Assembly (NCBI GenBank): GCA_045635785.1
Contig: JAZTWJ010000031.1
Span: 1 to 24,667 of the forward strand
Length of the DNA: 24,667 nt
Direction of reading: 5' to 3'
Source: Flemingiibacterium sp045635785
Lineage (GTDB): Bacteria > Bacillota > Clostridia > Oscillospirales > CAG-272
The translations under genes were made by a program, and so were the position numbers. Below the pieces are notes generated by a model. That model did not search any database. It was given only the letters and a program-made list of their open reading frames with translations, and had not been told where the DNA came from. Of the stretch, positions 6,010 to 13,169 are shown piece by piece (position 1 is the stretch's first letter; every line of letters starts with the position of its first letter).

Positions 6010-8120
6010 ACACGGGCGATATCGCTAAGAAAATCACTGCGGAGCATGTGACACGCTTTGATGTACCTGTGCTTCCGCCCGACCGAAGCGCAGTCGCTTC
6101 GGTGCAATCCATTGCACTTGTAAAATCAGAGGATGCGCCCGATGTCATGCGTATCACCATTAAGCGCAATCTTTCTGTAAAAATACGCAGCTGTACCTTC
6201 CGCTATCGTTTCTCCAATCTGCCGATTTACGTGCCGGATGCGAAACATCCGTTCAATTCCTTTGTATATAACGAGGAGGATATCAACGAATCTGCGCAGA
6301 TCACCTTCAACGGCACGGTCTCCAATCAGCAGATGATCGAGGGCTGTTCCGCGTATATTTCCGAAATTATACTTGCGAACGGACAGTTGATCTCCTATGA
6401 GCCGACGGATTATCGCTTTTTGCTTCGCCCGAAGAAAAAGCAAACGGGATCATCCGATTTTTCCGACGACCTTCATACAGAGAGAAAGCCCACGGAGATG
6501 GCACCGCCGACTGCGCCTGTGGAGGGAAGCTCCTCCTTTGCCGCATCCGGCAGATCATCGGGGAAGGGCATTCGCCGCGTGATCCTTTTGACGGCGTTTA
6601 TCTTTATCATGCTCGCAGAGGCGGTCGCCGGAGTCTATGTGTTCCGCTATATGCGTGTGAAAAATTCAGCCGATGCGTTGATGAATGACATTCGCTACAA
6701 CGAAGCCTACAAGCTCGTTTCCGAGACGGATTATGCCGGACTGCTTCAGCGTGTGTGCGAAAAAGCGTCGGTCTATTATTCTTCCATCGGCGATCTGGAG
6801 TCTTCCTATGTATACGCCATGGGTGCGCCGGATCCATTTCCGGATACGGTTATTGATTATGCCGCCCAAAGCGTGGTGAACATTGCAACGGGTGCGATCA
6901 ATGAGAACGCCTTCCGCGTGGCAAAGATGACGGAGAATGATTTCAAATTTGACGGTATTATTGTGTCCTTGAGCGAATCTCTGCAACGGCATGGCGATTA
7001 TGCAAACGCACTTCGCGTGGTCAGCGAGCTTCGCGATGAGGGCGCGCGCCAAAACTCCGCTGATAGAGTCTTCAAGGCGGCGCTTGCCTATTATATCGGC
7101 GCGCACCGCTATGAAGCGGTGGTCTCCTTCCTTGACGAAATGGACAAGGATCATACCTTCCAAAAGCCCAAGGCGGAGATGATACGCAATGTCATCGAAT
7201 GCTGTACCGAGCAGGGCGATCATGCGGGACTGATTTATTTCACGGATCATTATCCGGACGAAACGCGCGAGCTTGCCGCCAAAGCGGAGATTAACGCAGG
7301 AGATGCCGGCATCCGTGCCAATTTCTCCCTGCTGTATCCCAAGCTCACTGCCGAACAAAAGCGCGCGTATCATGCACAGCCGATCGCCGTTTGGAACGGA
7401 ACTGTAACGCAGATCGATGCAGGCGTGATCAAAGGAACAAACATCAAGGATGCCGTTTCTGTGGAGAAGAATTCCGATATGACCATGGTGCTTCGCAAAA
7501 ACGGCAGCGTAGAGCTGGTGATGGAGGAGGGCAAAAAAGCGCCCTTCAAAATCCCCGCATATGCGGACGTGGTACAGATCGCCCTGGGAGAAGGGCATGC
7601 GGTACTGCTTCATGCCGGCGGAACGGTCAGCGCATACGGCGACAACAGCGAGGGTCAATGCGATGTTTCCGCATGGAAGGATATCGCCGCTGTGGCGGTG
7701 GGACAAAAATTCACCGTCGGACTGAAAACGGATGGAACATTGGTGTCCACCGGATCCGGCTCTTGCGATCAGACCGATGTGAGAAATTACCGCAATGTGG
7801 TGGATGTGGCTGCATGCAATCAAACCACGATCGTTTTGTTTGCCGATGGTACTGCCGCCGTTCAGGGCTACCGTTCCTTTGGACTCGCGGAAGTCGAAAC
7901 GCTAAGCGGCATCCGACGCATGCGCGCAGGCGGTGCGGTGGTGCTTTGTGAGATGAATGACGGAAAGATCTATCTGTGCAACGGTCAGGCGGACGGCAAA
8001 AACGGCACGCCCCAAAATTGGCGCGGAATCACCGCCTTTGACGTGGGAACTATTTGCATCGCGGGCGTGGATCACAACGGCGCGATGTATTATGACAGCG
8101 ATGCCTTTGCTGTGAAATGA
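6006..8120 (+). CDS. Membrane-anchored RCC1-repeat protein
   Basis: The product has 704 residues; ATG 6006 overlaps the preceding stop by 4 nt, with GGGGAGGTGA upstream. Residues 1-145 form a soluble N-terminal domain with beta character that I cannot name, followed by a Ser/Pro-rich linker (146-185). One transmembrane helix lies at about 191-213 after GIRR. Residues about 218-455 are predicted helical and repeat-like (TPR-type solenoid). Residues about 485-704 hold six RCC1-type blades, each of the form VxxVAxGxxxTVxLxxDGTVxxxG; the clearest are 521-558, 559-596 and 597-634. Topology suggests the N-domain is cytosolic and the helical and propeller parts external. RCC1 propellers are protein- or ligand-binding scaffolds. 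It has no catalytic motif and probably organises or senses for its operon partners; that role is inference. Confidence 0.85.
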   Translation: MNTGDIAKKITAEHVTRFDVPVLPPDRSAVASVQSIALVKSEDAPDVMRITIKRNLSVKIRSCTFRYRFSNLPIYVPDAKHPFNSFVYNEEDINESAQITFNGTVSNQQMIEGCSAYISEIILANGQLISYEPTDYRFLLRPKKKQTGSSDFSDDLHTERKPTEMAPPTAPVEGSSSFAASGRSSGKGIRRVILLTAFIFIMLAEAVAGVYVFRYMRVKNSADALMNDIRYNEAYKLVSETDYAGLLQRVCEKASVYYSSIGDLESSYVYAMGAPDPFPDTVIDYAAQSVVNIATGAINENAFRVAKMTENDFKFDGIIVSLSESLQRHGDYANALRVVSELRDEGARQNSADRVFKAALAYYIGAHRYEAVVSFLDEMDKDHTFQKPKAEMIRNVIECCTEQGDHAGLIYFTDHYPDETRELAAKAEINAGDAGIRANFSLLYPKLTAEQKRAYHAQPIAVWNGTVTQIDAGVIKGTNIKDAVSVEKNSDMTMVLRKNGSVELVMEEGKKAPFKIPAYADVVQIALGEGHAVLLHAGGTVSAYGDNSEGQCDVSAWKDIAAVAVGQKFTVGLKTDGTLVSTGSGSCDQTDVRNYRNVVDVAACNQTTIVLFADGTAAVQGYRSFGLAEVETLSGIRRMRAGGAVVLCEMNDGKIYLCNGQADGKNGTPQNWRGITAFDVGTICIAGVDHNGAMYYDSDAFAVK

Positions 8121-8171
8121 TGCCGGATAGAGGCTCACATGCAATCAAATTTATACAAAAGGAAGTAAAAT

Positions 8172-10346
8172 ATGTCCGAAACTGAAACCAAATTGGATGC
8201 GGAGGGACAGCCTGCAAAGACAAGCGAGGCACAGCTTTCAACATCGCCTGTTGTAACGGAAGCATCCGAAAATCAAGCAGAAAATGCCGAGGGCGAAACG
8301 GATGCATCCAAAGACGAAGCAAACGCATCCGAGAGTGAAACGGAAGCATCTGCTCCGCCAAAACGGAAGCGCAGTCTGAAGCTGCTATTGATCCCTGCGG
8401 CGCTCGTGCTTCTTCTTGCCATCGTGGGAGCACTCTGCATGATGCCGCTTACCGTAGAGATTGGTGAACCGCTGGAGCCGTCTCTGATTCACAAGCTTTG
8501 CACCTTGCCTGACGATCTTTCGGAGATGAGTACGGATGCGCTTGGCGAATATCCCGTAGAGATCAAGCTGTTCGGATTCATTCCGTTTACCGGTCAGGTT
8601 CGTGTGAGAGATACCGTTCCGCCACAGCTTAGCTTGCGTGAGCTTTACATCATGCCGGGTATCACGCTTGTGCCGGAGGACTTTGTCAGCGCCGTCAGCG
8701 ATGCAACCGAAGTGACGCTTTCCTTTATCGGGGAAGCGGATACAACAAAGGATGGCAGCATACGCATTCGTGCCATTGACGAGGGCGGAAATATCACCGA
8801 AGCCAAGGCAAGCTTTGCGGTAGACGATTCGCTTTCCGAGGCGAAATTTGAGCTCGGCACAACGAAGGATGCGATCACATCGGATCTGATGAAGCTGCAC
8901 GATTTCAAGGATTTAGACATGGCAGCGTTGGATGATTCCGTCTGCGGAAGCTATCCCGTCTATGCGGCGGTTGATGGAAAAAATTATCTGTTCCATGCGG
9001 TTATTCGCGATACCATCGCACCCACGGCAACGGTGAATTCCTATGATCTGCTTTGCGGACAATCGCTGTCCATTGAAGATTTTGTCACCGATATTGACGA
9101 CGAGTCAGAAGTCACCGCCACCTATATCGTTGCACCCGATTTTGAGAAGATCGGGCGACAGACTCTGAAAATCCGCCTGACGGATGCGAGCGGCAACGAG
9201 CAGATCTGCGAGCCGATGCTACAGATTCACGACATGAAGGGAAAGCCGATGGTTGAGGTGGGAACCCCGACCTCGAAATCCGTCGAAGCGGTGTATTCGC
9301 TGCTCGTCAGCGACACCGCCCTTCCGAGCCTTCCCGATGATTTCGAAACTGAGCATCTTCCCGTGGGTACATACGTAACCGCTTTGATTGGAGAATATTC
9401 CTCCATTCCGTTTGCAATTACCGTTGTTGATACGGAAGCGCCCGCGCTGGCGCTCCGCGATTTGACTGTTTATGTGGGCGCAATGCCCGAACCGAGCCAT
9501 TTTGTCAGCGAATGCATCGACAATTCGGAGGTCACCTTCCGTTTTGAAGAAACTCCCGATGTTACCATGGAGGGAAGCCGTCCCGTGATGGTCATTGCGC
9601 GGGATGCGGGCGGCAATGAGAATGCGGCGTATGCCATGCTGCATGTGATCAAAAATCGGGTGCCACCTGTAATTTACGGCGTGCGGAATCTCACCGCCTA
9701 TGAGGGCGATACCGTTTCCTACCGTCAGGGCGTTTATGCAAATGATGACAAAGACGGCACCGTATCGGTGAAGATCGATGCTTCGCGTGTAAAAACCGCT
9801 CAAGCCGGTGTCTATTATGTGTATTATTCCGCGGTGGATAACGATGGAAATACTGCTACTGCAACGGCAAGGGTGACGATCAAAGCCATTGACGCCAACG
9901 CCGTCAATGAAAAGGCGGATCAGGTGCTTGGGCAGATCCTCAGAACGGGAATGTCCGATCGCCAGATCGTGCACGCGATTTATGATTGGTGTACGGCAAA
10001 TATCAAATATTCGACCAGCACCTCTCATTTGATGGGCTATTTCAATAAGGCGGCATATTCGGGCTTCAAATTGAAGTACGGAAATTGCTACACTTATTAT
10101 GCGGTGACGAGCGCACTGCTCACCCGCGCGGGTATCACCAATCGCGTCATTAACCGTAATGATTGGAACAATCCCCATTATTGGAACCTTGTTCGGGTAG
10201 ATGGCTATTGGTATCACGTGGATACCTGCCCACAGCCCGCTCCGCACAATATGAAGGTTTGTCTGCTGACGGATGCGGAGCTGGCACAGTTCACAAAGCC
10301 CGGCTATTACAGCTTTGATAGGAATTTATTTCCCGCAACGCCGTAA
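8172..10346 (+). CDS. Membrane-anchored transglutaminase-like protein with Ig-like repeats
   Basis: A 724-residue protein starting at ATG 8172 behind AAGGAAG. Residues 1-66 are an acidic, low-complexity cytosolic tail, and a helix at 69-91 after PKRKR anchors it with the rest outside. Then come alternating modules. Small beta units sit near 95-145, 226-280 and 360-420. DUF5011/HYR-like Ig domains start with DTVPP (147), DTIAP (280), DTEAP (420) and NRVPP (495), each ending in a DxxGN strand turn. Residues about 575-700 are a transglutaminase-like domain of the cysteine protease fold, with Cys639 (YGNCY), His669 (NPHYWN) and Asp684 (YHVDT), the full Cys-His-Asp triad. Such domains cleave or cross-link proteins or peptides at cell surfaces. 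A 51-nt gap separates it from the RCC1 gene with no terminator, so it is probably in the same transcript. Confidence 0.9.
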   Translation: MSETETKLDAEGQPAKTSEAQLSTSPVVTEASENQAENAEGETDASKDEANASESETEASAPPKRKRSLKLLLIPAALVLLLAIVGALCMMPLTVEIGEPLEPSLIHKLCTLPDDLSEMSTDALGEYPVEIKLFGFIPFTGQVRVRDTVPPQLSLRELYIMPGITLVPEDFVSAVSDATEVTLSFIGEADTTKDGSIRIRAIDEGGNITEAKASFAVDDSLSEAKFELGTTKDAITSDLMKLHDFKDLDMAALDDSVCGSYPVYAAVDGKNYLFHAVIRDTIAPTATVNSYDLLCGQSLSIEDFVTDIDDESEVTATYIVAPDFEKIGRQTLKIRLTDASGNEQICEPMLQIHDMKGKPMVEVGTPTSKSVEAVYSLLVSDTALPSLPDDFETEHLPVGTYVTALIGEYSSIPFAITVVDTEAPALALRDLTVYVGAMPEPSHFVSECIDNSEVTFRFEETPDVTMEGSRPVMVIARDAGGNENAAYAMLHVIKNRVPPVIYGVRNLTAYEGDTVSYRQGVYANDDKDGTVSVKIDASRVKTAQAGVYYVYYSAVDNDGNTATATARVTIKAIDANAVNEKADQVLGQILRTGMSDRQIVHAIYDWCTANIKYSTSTSHLMGYFNKAAYSGFKLKYGNCYTYYAVTSALLTRAGITNRVINRNDWNNPHYWNLVRVDGYWYHVDTCPQPAPHNMKVCLLTDAELAQFTKPGYYSFDRNLFPATP

Positions 10347-10381
10347 ATCGGCGGGGACATTATTTGAAAGGAAGATCACCA

Positions 10382-10978
10382 ATGAATAAGCTTCTTCATC
10401 TCTTTTTGGCGGCGACGATCGCCCTCTCTCTTGTAGCATGCGGCACGGATGCCCCCATCGAGGGAACTACCGATGGCGGTGGAACCACCGCTTCCGATGG
10501 AACGACTGCTCCTAACGAAACGACTGCCCCCGCCGAAACCTCCGATTCCGAAAAAACGGTCGAACCAAGCAAAGCGGTTGAATACCCCATCACCTTGGAA
10601 GGCGGTACCACCATTGTTATCAATAGCGAAGCCAAAGCGACACTTGACAAGCTTGGCGCGCACATTGATTACATGGAAGCACCAAGCTGTGTACACGAAG
10701 GCAGCGATAAGATATACACCTATGACGGCTACACCGTGACGGTTTCTCCGAATGGAAAGGGCGGCGAATTTGTGGCGGAGTTTTCGCTGACCTCGGATGT
10801 GGTTGCACTTGACAACGGCATTTATGTGGGCTGCACCGTTGCGGAAATCAAAAAGGCATACGGCGAGGATTACAACGAAAGCTTTGGTGTGATCAAGTAT
10901 GAAAAGCCAGGCGCGAGCATCTCCGTCATTGCGGATGGCGATACGGTCACGGGCATCACCTTCTCTGCCGCATCATAA
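10382..10978 (+). CDS. Small lipoprotein, last gene of the surface operon
   Basis: A 198-residue lipoprotein. ATG 10382 is chosen because AAAGGAAG at 10367-10374 lies 7 nt upstream; the in-frame TTG at 10364 would place the ribosome site inside the gene. Lipobox LVAC puts the lipid on Cys20. Residues 21-66 are a Thr/Ser/Pro/Gly-rich flexible spacer. Residues about 67-198 form a compact domain with a PSCVHEGSDK segment, an IYTYDGYTVTV strand pair and GIYVGCTVAEIKKAYGEDY. The pattern resembles small two-repeat lipoprotein domains common in Clostridia, but I cannot give a named function. It follows the transglutaminase gene by 35 nt and ends at a strong terminator. It may be a cofactor or substrate anchor for the operon; that is inference. 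Confidence 0.85.
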   Translation: MNKLLHLFLAATIALSLVACGTDAPIEGTTDGGGTTASDGTTAPNETTAPAETSDSEKTVEPSKAVEYPITLEGGTTIVINSEAKATLDKLGAHIDYMEAPSCVHEGSDKIYTYDGYTVTVSPNGKGGEFVAEFSLTSDVVALDNGIYVGCTVAEIKKAYGEDYNESFGVIKYEKPGASISVIADGDTVTGITFSAAS

Positions 10979-10988
10979 AACGAAATAC

Positions 10989-11026
10989 AAAAAGCCTCCG
11001 AAATCCTGATGATTTCGGAGGCTTTT
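10989..11026. terminator. Bidirectional terminator between surface operon and trx
   Basis: The stem pairs AAAAGCCTCCGAAATC (10990-11005) with its perfect complement at 11011-11026 around a 5-nt loop. It has T-runs on both strands and serves the convergent lipoprotein and thioredoxin genes. Confidence 0.93.
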
Positions 11027-11052
11027 CATGTTGTTTTGAACGGATGGCTGTA

Positions 11053-11364
11053 TCAGTCGTCTATCATTGCAAGAAGCTGTTCTTTGGAACGGAAGCCCAC
11101 CGATTGATTGACGATTTTGCCGTTTTTCATCAGTACGACGGTGGGAATGCTGGCAATACGAAAGGCAGAGGCAAGCTCGCCCTCCTCGTCCACATTCACC
11201 TTGCCGACCTTAATATCGCTTCTCTCGCTTGCGATCTCTTCGATCACGGGCGCGAGCATGCGGCAGGGACCGCACCAGCTTGCCCAAAAGTCGATGAGCA
11301 CGGGCTTGTCCGCATCCATCACCTCGGCTTGAAAATTGTCCTTTGTGATCTTAATTTCTGCCAT
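11053..11364 (-). CDS. trxA: Thioredoxin
   Basis: The 103-residue product is a standard single-domain thioredoxin. It has WCGPC at residues 30-34 (redox Cys31 and Cys34), the FWASW lead-in, buried Asp25 and the cis-Pro loop in SIPT near 72-75. It reduces disulfides in cytosolic proteins. AAGGAG lies about 7 nt upstream of the ATG. It follows the FTR-like gene by 13 nt on the same strand, forming a two-gene operon from the promoter at 11619-11647. No thioredoxin reductase gene is visible, so its electron donor may be that neighbour or a reductase elsewhere. Confidence 0.97.
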   Translation of the reverse strand: MAEIKITKDNFQAEVMDADKPVLIDFWASWCGPCRMLAPVIEEIASERSDIKVGKVNVDEEGELASAFRIASIPTVVLMKNGKIVNQSVGFRSKEQLLAMIDD

Positions 11365-11377
11365 TTTGTGTTCTCCT

Positions 11378-11578
11378 TTATTCCTTGGTTTTGTAATAGA
11401 GCATGCAGTGACAGTATCCTTCGAAATTCGGATCCTTGATCTGCTCGCGGAATTGCTTGCACATGCACTTGGTGTCTTCGCTTTGTGTTATCACACAGGG
11501 ACAATATCCGCCGGTACGCTCCAAGCCTTTTTTTATCATATCTACGATTTCTTTGTTCGGATTCAGTTTGATACTCAT
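11378..11578 (-). CDS. Ferredoxin-thioredoxin reductase catalytic-domain protein (short form)
   Basis: Only 66 residues, shorter than plant and cyanobacterial FTR catalytic chains (about 110). It has three Cys-X-Cys pairs: CPC at 26-28, CMC at 38-40 and CHC at 56-58. FTR catalytic chains use CPC, CPC and CHC pairs to hold one [4Fe-4S] cluster and a redox disulfide that accepts ferredoxin electrons and reduces thioredoxin. Spacing here is 9 then 15 residues rather than the classical 16 then 8, although the total is the same. The adjacent thioredoxin gene supports the assignment. There is no variable subunit nearby. The start is backed by AAGGGAAGG upstream. Family is fairly certain; actual thioredoxin reduction is inferred. 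Confidence 0.85.
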   Translation of the reverse strand: MSIKLNPNKEIVDMIKKGLERTGGYCPCVITQSEDTKCMCKQFREQIKDPNFEGYCHCMLYYKTKE

Positions 11579-11618
11579 ACTATGCCTTCCCTTGCGACGA
11601 TGCGTGTTTTCTGATTCT

Positions 11619-11647
11619 ATTATACATGAATTCTATGAAAATTTCAA
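11619..11647 (-). promoter_or_regulatory. Sigma-A promoter of FTR-trx operon
   Basis: On the minus strand TTGAAA (11647-11642), a 17-nt spacer and TATAAT (11624-11619), about 40 nt before the FTR-like start. Confidence 0.85.
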
Positions 11648-11727
11648 CACAATAATACAAAAGCATGAAAATTTACAAATGCAAGCATCCGTCGTCGCGG
11701 GCATATTTGCGGAATTGAGCATAGGTG

Positions 11728-11756
11728 TTGACAAATTTCTTTTTGTGGAGTACAAT
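11728..11756 (+). promoter_or_regulatory. Sigma-A promoter of the flavoprotein gene
   Basis: TTGACA at 11728-11733, a 17-nt spacer and TACAAT at 11751-11756. A TATAAT at 11756-11761 would need a 22-nt spacer. The leader would be about 70 nt and contains the hairpin element next to the start codon. Confidence 0.8.
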
Positions 11757-11799
11757 ATAATAGAAAGCGGACTTTCAGACTCCCCATTCCAATTCTAAA

Positions 11800-11835
11800 G
11801 AAAGGAAGACTTGCCTTTGCAAGTCGTGGTATCCT
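11800..11835 (+). promoter_or_regulatory. Structured initiation leader: Shine-Dalgarno, hairpin, spacer (copy 1)
   Basis: GAAAGGA at 11800-11806 is followed at once by a perfect 7-bp hairpin: GACTTGC at 11808-11814, loop CTTT, GCAAGTC at 11819-11825. A 10-nt spacer GTGGTATCCT then leads to ATG 11836. Counted linearly the ribosome site is about 29 nt from the ATG, too far for normal initiation, and no closer purine-rich site exists. Folding the hairpin brings the distance to normal. Nearly the same arrangement precedes the genes at 16934 and 21465. Hairpins between ribosome site and start are known from phage T4 genes 25 and 38; here the role is inferred. Confidence 0.7.
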
Positions 11836-12456
11836 ATGAAGGTATTACTCATCAACGGCAGCCCTCACGAGCATGGCTGTACTTATACTGCGCTGTCCGA
11901 GGTTGCGGCACAGCTGAACAAAAACGGCATCGAAACGGAGATCTTTTGGCTTGGGACCGATCCCATCCGCAGCTGCATGGCATGCAATCGCTGCAAAAAC
12001 TATCGCTGTATTTTCAGCGGAGACGTGGTGGAAGAGGCACAGCAAAAGCTCGAATCCTGCAACGGTATCATTGTCGGATCTCCCGTGCATTACGCGGGAC
12101 CGTCGGGGCAGATAACCAGCTTCCTCGGCAGATTATTCTACAGCAGCGCGGCACGTCTGCACGGTATGCCCGCCGCGGCAGTGGTCAGCTGTCGCAGAGG
12201 CGGCGCATCCGCGGCGTATGAAACGCTGAATAAATACTTCCAAATCACCAATATGCCGATGGTAACCTCGCAGTATTGGAACTCCGTCCACGGCAATACA
12301 CCCGATGAGGTCAAGCAGGACTTGGAAGGACTGCAGACCATGCGCACACTTGCTGACAATATGGCATGGATGCTTCGCTCCATCGAAGCGGGAAAGGATG
12401 CGGGCGTTGCCTATCCCACCCGCGAAAAGCGTCTGCGTACAAACTTTATCCGTTAA
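11836..12456 (+). CDS. Flavodoxin-fold NAD(P)H-dependent FMN reductase / iron-sulfur flavoprotein-like
   Basis: A 206-residue flavodoxin-fold protein. The FMN phosphate loop is NGSPHEHGCT (residues 7-16) after strand MKVLLI, and GSPVHYAGPSGQ in the middle is the second flavin loop. Residues 47-58 carry Cys47, Cys50, Cys53 and Cys58, a CX2CX2CX4C pattern of the archaeal-type iron-sulfur flavoproteins (Isf), which bind a [4Fe-4S] cluster between two flavodoxin-like subunits. It is cytosolic and probably shuttles electrons from ferredoxin or NAD(P)H to an unknown acceptor. The start is fixed by the conserved N-terminal beta strand. It is transcribed alone with its own promoter and terminator and has the unusual hairpin leader. 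Confidence 0.9.
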   Translation: MKVLLINGSPHEHGCTYTALSEVAAQLNKNGIETEIFWLGTDPIRSCMACNRCKNYRCIFSGDVVEEAQQKLESCNGIIVGSPVHYAGPSGQITSFLGRLFYSSAARLHGMPAAAVVSCRRGGASAAYETLNKYFQITNMPMVTSQYWNSVHGNTPDEVKQDLEGLQTMRTLADNMAWMLRSIEAGKDAGVAYPTREKRLRTNFIR

Positions 12457-12463
12457 ATATTCA

Positions 12464-12492
12464 AAAAGGCTCAGAGAAACTCTGAGCCTTTT
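12464..12492. terminator. Bidirectional terminator
   Basis: A perfect 13-bp stem pairs 12464-12476 with 12480-12492 around an AAA loop, with A/T runs on both sides. It separates the convergent flavoprotein and SDR genes. Confidence 0.93.
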
Positions 12493-12521
12493 ATGCTTGT
12501 ATAAGCTGGCGGTGGCTTTTG

Positions 12522-13169
12522 CTACCAAATAAAGTTGGATCTCGCGGCTTCGCCGTTGTCGATCAGGATATCCTGCGCTGTCATGGATTTGTTGACCGCC
12601 GCCACAAAATAAGTCCACTTTGCGATTTCTTCCACAGATGCCCATTTTGGCAGCAGCGTTTCGTTCATCACCTGCTCCCATAAATGCGGCGTGTCGATGA
12701 TGTGTGCGTTCAGATCGGTCATAACACCGCCCGGGGAAAGGCTGTTGGATGTGGCGCCGTACTTTGCAACACGGAGCGCAACATTTTTCATATAGGCGAT
12801 CATGCCGCCCTTGCTTGCGGCATATTCGGGGAATTCCGCGCCGGTCTGACCGCTGGCGGACGCGATGAAAACCACACTTTTGATATTTTCACGAAAGGCA
12901 TATTTTTCTGTCACACGAATGGTTCCCTTGAGGTTGATGTCAATATCCTCGCCGCTGTTTTGCACGCCCGCGTTGTTGATGAGGATATCCACCTCAGAAA
13001 TCTCGGGAAGCTCTCCGCGGAAAATATCAACCTGATAATGCGTGTAGCTTGCATGACGGATCGCGGAAGGGCGAATATCCATGCCGATCACGCTGTCGCC
13101 ATGGGCGAGAAATTCCTCGGCGATACCCTTGCCGATGCCCTGACTTGCGCCTGTTACAATGACTTTCAT
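12522..13169 (-). CDS. Short-chain dehydrogenase/reductase (SDR) coupled to the preQ1-regulated transporter
   Basis: The product has 215 residues. ATG 13169 is chosen because it overlaps the transporter stop as ATGA and begins right at the first Rossmann strand; an in-frame upstream Met at 13202 would lie inside the transporter gene. Classical SDR motifs are TGASQGIG (6-13) for the dinucleotide, NNAG (65-68), Ser104 or Ser106, and the YxxxK pair Tyr116/Lys120. It is an NAD(P)-dependent oxidoreductase of the FabG-like type; substrate unknown. The coupling makes it part of the queuosine-precursor riboswitch regulon, which is unusual for an SDR. It could act on a queuosine-related metabolite or simply share the transcript. 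Confidence 0.93.
   Translation of the reverse strand: MKVIVTGASQGIGKGIAEEFLAHGDSVIGMDIRPSAIRHASYTHYQVDIFRGELPEISEVDILINNAGVQNSGEDIDINLKGTIRVTEKYAFRENIKSVVFIASASGQTGAEFPEYAASKGGMIAYMKNVALRVAKYGATSNSLSPGGVMTDLNAHIIDTPHLWEQVMNETLLPKWASVEEIAKWTYFVAAVNKSMTAQDILIDNGEAARSNFIW

Noticed and set aside
6666..7823. 385-codon open frame antisense to the RCC1 gene
   Set aside because: It lies wholly within a well-supported gene, has no ribosome site or recognisable domain, and its composition mirrors the sense codons.
9219..10247. 342-codon open frame antisense to the transglutaminase-like gene
   Set aside because: The sense strand carries the complete Ig and Cys-His-Asp domains; the antisense product has no family features.
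11756..11761. TATAAT as the -10 of the flavoprotein promoter
   Set aside because: It would need a 22-nt spacer from TTGACA; TACAAT at 11751 gives 17 nt.
11811..12221. 136-codon frame overlapping the start of the flavoprotein gene
   Set aside because: It starts within the leader hairpin, is out of frame with the flavodoxin motifs and resembles no protein family.
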